From Nocardia ignorata NBRC 108230 (GTDB taxonomy: Bacteria; Actinomycetota; Actinomycetes; Mycobacteriales; Mycobacteriaceae), in assembly GCF_001612905.1 (NCBI RefSeq), contig NZ_BDBI01000016.1, positions 124,001-188,000 on the forward strand: a DNA stretch of 64,000 nt, given 5' to 3'. The notes under the pieces were generated by a model. The model was not told where the DNA came from, did no database searches, and saw nothing but the letters and a program-made list of their open reading frames with translations. Of the stretch, positions 62,101 to 64,000 are shown in pieces. Position 1 is the first letter of the stretch. Each line of letters begins with the position of its first letter. Made by a program: the position numbers and the translations under genes.

Positions 62101-64000
62101 GCGACCTGGTCGCGAATCGGCTCACCGAGGGTCGGCCCGTCGGTGTCGCGCGGTGGCAGCCGATCCTCCACTGCCGCGATCAATTCGGCGAGCCGTTCGG
62201 CCCGTATCTGATTGATCTCGAACAGCCTCTGCACGAACGCGTCGACCGTGTCCGGCGTGAGCTGGTGCGGGCCGAGGCCGAATGTCCCTGCCCACGTATC
62301 CAATTCGTGGGCCAGCTGGTCGCGGCGCAGCGCGTGCACGAAGAAGTCGCGCAGACCCTGGTCGCGACCGAGCGCGTCGGGGTCGCCGAACATCGGCAGC
62401 GGTTCGGCGCCGTTGTCGAGCGGGGTGGTGGCGAGCACGCCGGGATCACGGCCGAACGCGGCGATGAACTCGGTGAGGAACCGGCCCATCGGGTTCTGGT
62501 CGATCATGCTCACCCGTCCGCCGAAGCGCACCGGAGCTTGCGATTCGCCGTCGGCGGAGGTGTAGGGCGCGTTCTGCTCGATGTGCGCGCGGATGAAGGC
62601 ATCGCCGAGACCGATGATGGCCGCGGTCTGCCGCATCACCATGTATTGCTGCCGGTCGATTTCCCGGCGCAGCGCGTCCGGCTCGTCGGCCACCTCGACG
62701 CCGAGCAACCGGTCGAACATCTCGCGCAGCGTCTCCCCACCGGGCGGCGGGGGGTCGACGGGTGGTGGCAGCGGCGGCAGCGGGTCGGGCTGCGGCTTGT
62801 TGTGCAGTTCGTCGGCTTCGTCCTGGGTGATCAGGTCGTTGGCGAGCATGTCGCGCAGGATGCGTTCGCGCTGTCCACGCCCGGCGTGCTCGAAGGCCTC
62901 GAGCAGATCGTTGCGCGCGTCCTCGGAGGTGACGCGCTCGACCCGGAGGTCGCTGATGATCTGCCTGCGCACCAGGTCGGCGTCGGCATCGCTGAGCTCG
63001 GGACGATACTCGGTCCCGTCCTCGTTGCGCATCGCCGGATACTCGCCGCCCGATCGACGCACCCGGCCGGACAACTTGCCGAAAAGCGGGAGGTACTCGC
63101 GGTTCTGGATCAAGACCGGGGTCTGCTGGGCGATCCGCAAGAACGTGGGGTCGGGGGCCGAGGCCTCGGGTCCGGGTCCGACCGTCGGAACTCCCGGCGG
63201 CGTCGGGCTGGGCGGTGGCAGTTGCGCCGGGCCAGGGTTGGCGATCATGTCGCCGATCCCGAGGACACCGTCGCGGATCGCGGCCTGTCCCGCACTGTCA
63301 CCGATGTTGGGCGCGCCGGACGGCTGCTTGAGGATCGGGAAGTGGTTGTTCAGTTGCGCGAGTGCACGTTTCAGGAACGGCTTGGGCTCCGCCTGTCGCA
63401 TGGTCGTGTCTTGCGGTGCCACCTGCCACTCACCGTCGGCATCGCGGTAGAGCGGAACGACCACCTGTTCGCCGTCGATGTCGACGAAGACCCGTCGTTC
63501 CGGTTCGGCCGGGATCGCGGGCTGTTCCGAACGCCACCACCGGCGCCGGCGAGGCGTTTCCTCCGGGGCGTTGTTCTGGCGTGGTGATTCCGGCTGCGAC
63601 GGGGTGGCGCGCGGTGGATCTGTGTGTACACCGTCGCGCGTCAGCTCGCCATCAGGTCGCGAGCGATCCGGTTGCGAGGCATCCGGTTCTGGACCTTCCG
63701 GTTTCGCGCGGTCCGGGTCCGAATCGTCCGGTTCCGACCGGTCCGAATTCCCGCCGTCCGGTAGTTCCAAATGATCGGAGCCTTGTTCGGGCAGATTGTG
63801 CACATAGTCGCGGGTCGGATTCTCCGCCTCCCGCATCAGCAGGTCGTAGAGCGTGCGGGCGGGCCCACTCGCTCGGTCGCGGCCGACCATGAGCACTTCG
63901 GTGAACGCCTCGGCGAGCGCCTCCGCCGGGTTCAACCGACCGTCGGCACCACTGCGGCTGTAACCGCTGAGCTGACGCCGCCACGAGTCCGGATCGGCGT
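53139..64000 (-). CDS. Giant tandem-module protein, probable ESX effector or surface protein (partial)
   Basis: The reading frame is open from the right window edge to the stop at 53139, over 3,600 residues, so the N-terminus is missing. Module A (about 63,495-60,531) and module B (about 58,435-55,680) are divergent copies of one unit: both contain DLVRR, an RRDQ-rich helix, RDFF or REYF, YRDGKI or FRDGKI followed by ExLxPEQ, and an LR..N.VRA..IE helix that also recurs outside the modules. Proline-rich tandem repeats (59,529-59,762; 54,403-54,666) follow each module. A Gln/Tyr/Pro-rich stretch precedes a C-terminal domain of about 110 residues (GVYGELNGVKMVFYRSMDGL ... LVYRALPPELDLGAYIRDVV). 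No enzyme motif or membrane helix was recognised. Context suggests secretion by the ESX machine. Function unknown. Confidence 0.85.
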   Translation of the reverse strand, partial: ADPDSWRRQLSGYSRSGADGRLNPAEALAEAFTEVLMVGRDRASGPARTLYDLLMREAENPTRDYVHNLPEQGSDHLELPDGGNSDRSEPDDSDPDRAKPEGPEPDASQPDRSRPDGELTRDGVHTDPPRATPSQPESPRQNNAPEETPRRRRWWRSEQPAIPAEPERRVFVDIDGEQVVVPLYRDADGEWQVAPQDTTMRQAEPKPFLKRALAQLNNHFPILKQPSGAPNIGDSAGQAAIRDGVLGIGDMIANPGPAQLPPPSPTPPGVPTVGPGPEASAPDPTFLRIAQQTPVLIQNREYLPLFGKLSGRVRRSGGEYPAMRNEDGTEYRPELSDADADLVRRQIISDLRVERVTSEDARNDLLEAFEHAGRGQRERILRDMLANDLITQDEADELHNKPQPDPLPPLPPPVDPPPPGGETLREMFDRLLGVEVADEPDALRREIDRQQYMVMRQTAAIIGLGDAFIRAHIEQNAPYTSADGESQAPVRFGGRVSMIDQNPMGRFLTEFIAAFGRDPGVLATTPLDNGAEPLPMFGDPDALGRDQGLRDFFVHALRRDQLAHELDTWAGTFGLGPHQLTPDTVDAFVQRLFEINQIRAERLAELIAAVEDRLPPRDTDGPTLGEPIRDQVARLPGGDGAPDRLVITDGARERDQVLADVLASQPDLAARIRDGDLLVDYRKLLTDFRGQTHLEPVDTPQVRNHTETVDGRDVRITLLRAGDGAWRPIIGSDEIPGDGATVQRTREQLLADLVDLARDLHLGPGDLLPGDIDDRIAELKLDNAVRAAQVEGLADFLRTGNLVEDFHTVSNARGRLAAALGLTQEQMTAGKLGELLADDSRRKALRGQNFDDLERYFGTLRELDSKALDAARQRLADRLVPDSHIHPAHRHDSLPADERPTTTERPTRKQKRLARYAELAGVDHRVAALLPPGRVERPGGRKDDDKVFAVDPKGLSGKKLHQLVRMHEKQGNGELVREALTEFAKALRDIDSYALAPTDTKDVVPSDNQSTPKSDGKEIADPRLVRESMPLQGPDSINAMRRVIADALGSVDVADFARAVAEAAGTLDLTVPGDVGNTNRPSASRDWARLVGVDLAGADGVTYAKIYEAFRDGKIEKHEGLKPEQMAAVIRALRIEIADRAAKLTALRQLVHDYFGTNDNHLGTPGENTPPRQPGGGQRGEGAPGRPNSAEQQGEPGAARPENGGGGKPPAQPPRLSSSPDEPEDGGYERDSDGNPFGDAARRKSAATDEVFDRHDDTADARLTETLERLTQVQQELEQGLNESPAPQPEESVPARDPQAQPTPESRIRDILDEISQLRRELDDRSVDAELDREQLAADLLAKARTLRLEHLLDQARQEIAAQFDELDRRDDEGPDEDGLPASPDPTPSKPPSTPGAAHQPPAQPGVNPVPPMPSAPPQPSAPPMPSVPPMPSAPPMPSAPPKPSAPPMPSVPPMLSAPPMPSAPPMPSVPPMPSAPPMPSAPPMPSAPPKPFVSPPPSSSPTTPVPQTPSSPSQSPSVPHAPSSPESPQTPDTPTPGGPPMPPTPPSSSPDSGDNSQPRRGDPLRDVAEFLREQRDLPGQRDAAPLSEDAASYARALGEALGLGERFSGLRQPLAALAELAELARARGFLDSADGPAMRYPVDFGPLSDTELYGDEQYWLTEADDATLREVQDDLRRAGLPVDEPSMPTQQVPPAQGSPILASNPNGPAARVPTPGSGPDHAADHVPTPESVDQTRDRLVRRFDLSDADLAQLGDTVAHLRYRNLLRAAMIEAMAAAADRVAGISDPALRAQAEAARDGWARRLRVDPDTLARDPDRAMADARADARREATDILDLADAVRVTESGDNPDGSRRYNIQVDGDCVPARLVPDGDSRWRVEEAERLDPPDPTAADPSDEPAPRKSLLRRLWDAVNFGYEGHTPKYPSGSGIDSAGQSMLGHQAGLPLTSQRDPSPAPGDEYDVLSTKFSPVRILKEAITMWRSRELVPFFKHLTSRIADQAAPDNRPPTLRDGSEYRYALDEADPDLVRRELGVELEDLKRQADAEARELAAGEQRPELPAQPDTLPDNAEVARSTAEIGSWTRELEDAATLRDDLADTLTDAADDLEVTLGDPTPENVRRALDQIRYQQLRRIGALTGMAEAARRFAAEHQRIPFTDQIDFFDSDPMTRFLIEVVRANQGNPTLLNWQGVNNGGEPGRDWGDLTYSDQPGIDQGMREYFENALRRDQIRDERAVWAQLLQTDLSDLDAGDLRDVFTAEMDRIREYDALATDFARDAETFLRAHSEAAELTDLIGDMASRDWVLSRGGAMLDDGTGIGLVPGDSEGSLRLVVLDGPTGHDRVLADALGRYPDLAQAVNDGVVDVRYIGTDVRPGRTLADGQAIPERILVLDQGLRDVRHFGGAVDGRSVDVTAVNDGSGWRVVPDEPVDDALAVTDPAESADLRSPDEISAAVGELVDRLGITEADRSSAQSLADKLATLRAENAVRASQIEAIIDYARTAWDIDTFHQVEAARHRVSHRLGLDAEEMTPRRLAEEFTDQRQRNPRRQQQAEALVKYAKELSGIDSQRVAAADDRLVRRLDALRRPPGADEPVVTSIKQLGEVVADLVHRNGIREELVDALTDYAEELAEIDHFDPRAHGDNAVDPRVPDAEFPVHDKAVRHLLDLVGDPSALVDVPELLGLLDGHTDIAPGPDRGASRDFVRILGLDLTDATPERWAEVYEIYRDGKIDQHERLTPEQLAEVQAELRDEVLRRAADITELTELLHRAADLEVQRLTAQRAEATRELADAEAALGQARQGLPINESDLIDPRTRTDAIAELRSRTMRVDEQQPWQDRLTALEQAAQRVDDARTTLTDIDTALDNPTHLPPGSLTRRSPLPAQPQLSNELGADGPVNRAPAPNEHGGGGTNPPVVNTSDDTSVNGSVGPAPITDGQVGGDRAAHEPDADTSDHEVSGPNLPVDTGPGTSRPVNTGADDVDTDGAGERELGTDEGGNDSADREVRPDSDTDSSSNGTPGALTTTPPHAAPEPANRPVGPTRSRIPHPPKDYDFDFPVPPPISPLPPLEFDLTPSDPTPPPTPPTPPTPPNPPTPPNAPTPPNPPTPPGPSNPTPPDVPTPPDVPTPPDVPTPPDVPTPPDVPTPPGVPTPPDMPTPPGVPPGFPIPPGVTMPPGVPTPPGVPTPPGVPTPPGVPTPPGVPTPQMPVPPEVPGLSVPPGIPMPGFQVPPGIPGSPDMPLVPDPMSSDGPNELRPAQIGIPGNAAAPDFLRGLQVPSSETDAPRTPWAQHGYEANPASGSFVPPPGIEAGGSTPAQLPPYPNAASPTGSADQGRFQYPTGQDRSGYPANGQTGLYPNGNESSPHSSSPQYPTTQGAQGQYPSAQGNYGTTPIPQGQHSTASNGQYPTAPAQDGQYPMAPGSQNPAPQPYHPTTQPPLAQYPGTGHSPPAPPANQLPFQPAHTQEPTYGVPPAMPMSAPPSTAGINGHPARNYPRTISTDGLVVRPFAGYGVRSLFDPITGALQAGQSAGHDSGVYGELNGVKMVFYRSMDGLAVRVGDRTFPLEGDARVDWGTVAWRTNRFAIVIGDTVVCELVYRALPPELDLGAYIRDVVHDDQRRTTIFAR
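54403..54510. repeat. Near-identical 18-bp tandem repeats, unit GVPTPP
   Basis: GGCGTCGGTACACCCGGT occurs four times without change (54421, 54439, 54457, 54475). A one-base variant precedes it at 54403, and a diverged copy follows at 54493. Identity at silent positions implies very recent slippage expansion. Confidence 0.92.
54541..54666. repeat. Near-identical 18-bp tandem repeats, unit DVPTPP
   Basis: GGCGTCGGCACATCCGGC occurs five times without change (54577-54666), preceded by two variant copies from 54541. It is a sister array of the GVPTPP repeats and differs by a few fixed bases, so the two arrays expanded independently. Confidence 0.92.
59529..59762. repeat. Thirteen 18-bp tandem repeats, unit MPSAPP
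   Basis: Thirteen consecutive six-residue units lie on the minus strand (MPSAPP with QPSAPP, MPSVPP, KPSAPP and MLSAPP variants). They are more diverged at DNA level than the 54-kb arrays. They form an extended proline-rich rod between module A and the next helical region. Confidence 0.9.

Noticed and set aside
59787..63587. 1,266-residue plus-strand open frame antisense to the giant gene
   Set aside because: Its translation is Arg/Gly/Val-rich with no domain, while the minus-strand frame shows repeated protein modules.

Overview
This is high-GC DNA from a mycolic-acid actinomycete, most likely a Nocardia or close relative. The main evidence is two ESX (type VII secretion) loci, PE and PPE proteins, EspG chaperones, mycobacterium-like synteny around truA-rplQ-rpoA-rpsD-rpsK-rpsM-rpmJ-infA, and actinobacterial-style ribosome binding sites and start codons. 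The species call is inference; no rRNA or tRNA gene is visible.

Layout: (1) 1-12.6 kb is an ESX-4-like core locus: two small Esx proteins, an Rv3446c-family protein, eccC, a divergent eccD, a potassium-channel gene where mycobacteria carry mycP4, then divergent eccB and eccE. (2) 12.6-18.7 kb is a housekeeping and accessory stretch: an FMN reductase, a PAS/GAF-like protein, methylthioadenosine phosphorylase, a CsoR/RicR-type copper repressor with a visible operator, an acyl-CoA oxidase-like enzyme and a P450 lacking the usual ExxR arginine. (3) 18.9-23.8 kb is the leftward operon infA-rpmJ-rpsM-rpsK-rpsD-rpoA-rplQ with truA behind a terminator. (4) 23.9-29.4 kb holds an EspI-like ParA/MinD ATPase with a very long proline-rich N-terminus, a DUF4254-like protein, and a GntR regulator translationally coupled to an acetyltransferase. 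(5) 29.4-64 kb is a second, much larger ESX locus with a full machine (eccC, mycP, eccD, eccA, eccB, eccE), two Esx proteins, and a long leftward gene series carrying a PE-PPE pair, two EspG-like chaperones, EspC-like and other putative substrates, two YbaB-like small proteins, chaperone- and immunity-like proteins, and a giant protein of more than 3,600 residues that runs off the right edge.

Functional reading: EccB, EccC, EccD and EccE form the inner-membrane complex. The mycosin and EccA act on it, and EspG proteins escort PE-PPE pairs. The leftward series from about 64 kb to 42 kb looks like a secreted-effector and chaperone cassette feeding this machine. The giant protein is built from two copies of a roughly 0.9-1.0 kresidue helical module separated by proline-rich tandem repeats. 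It is the strongest candidate for an undescribed type VII substrate or surface protein, but that role is inference from context.
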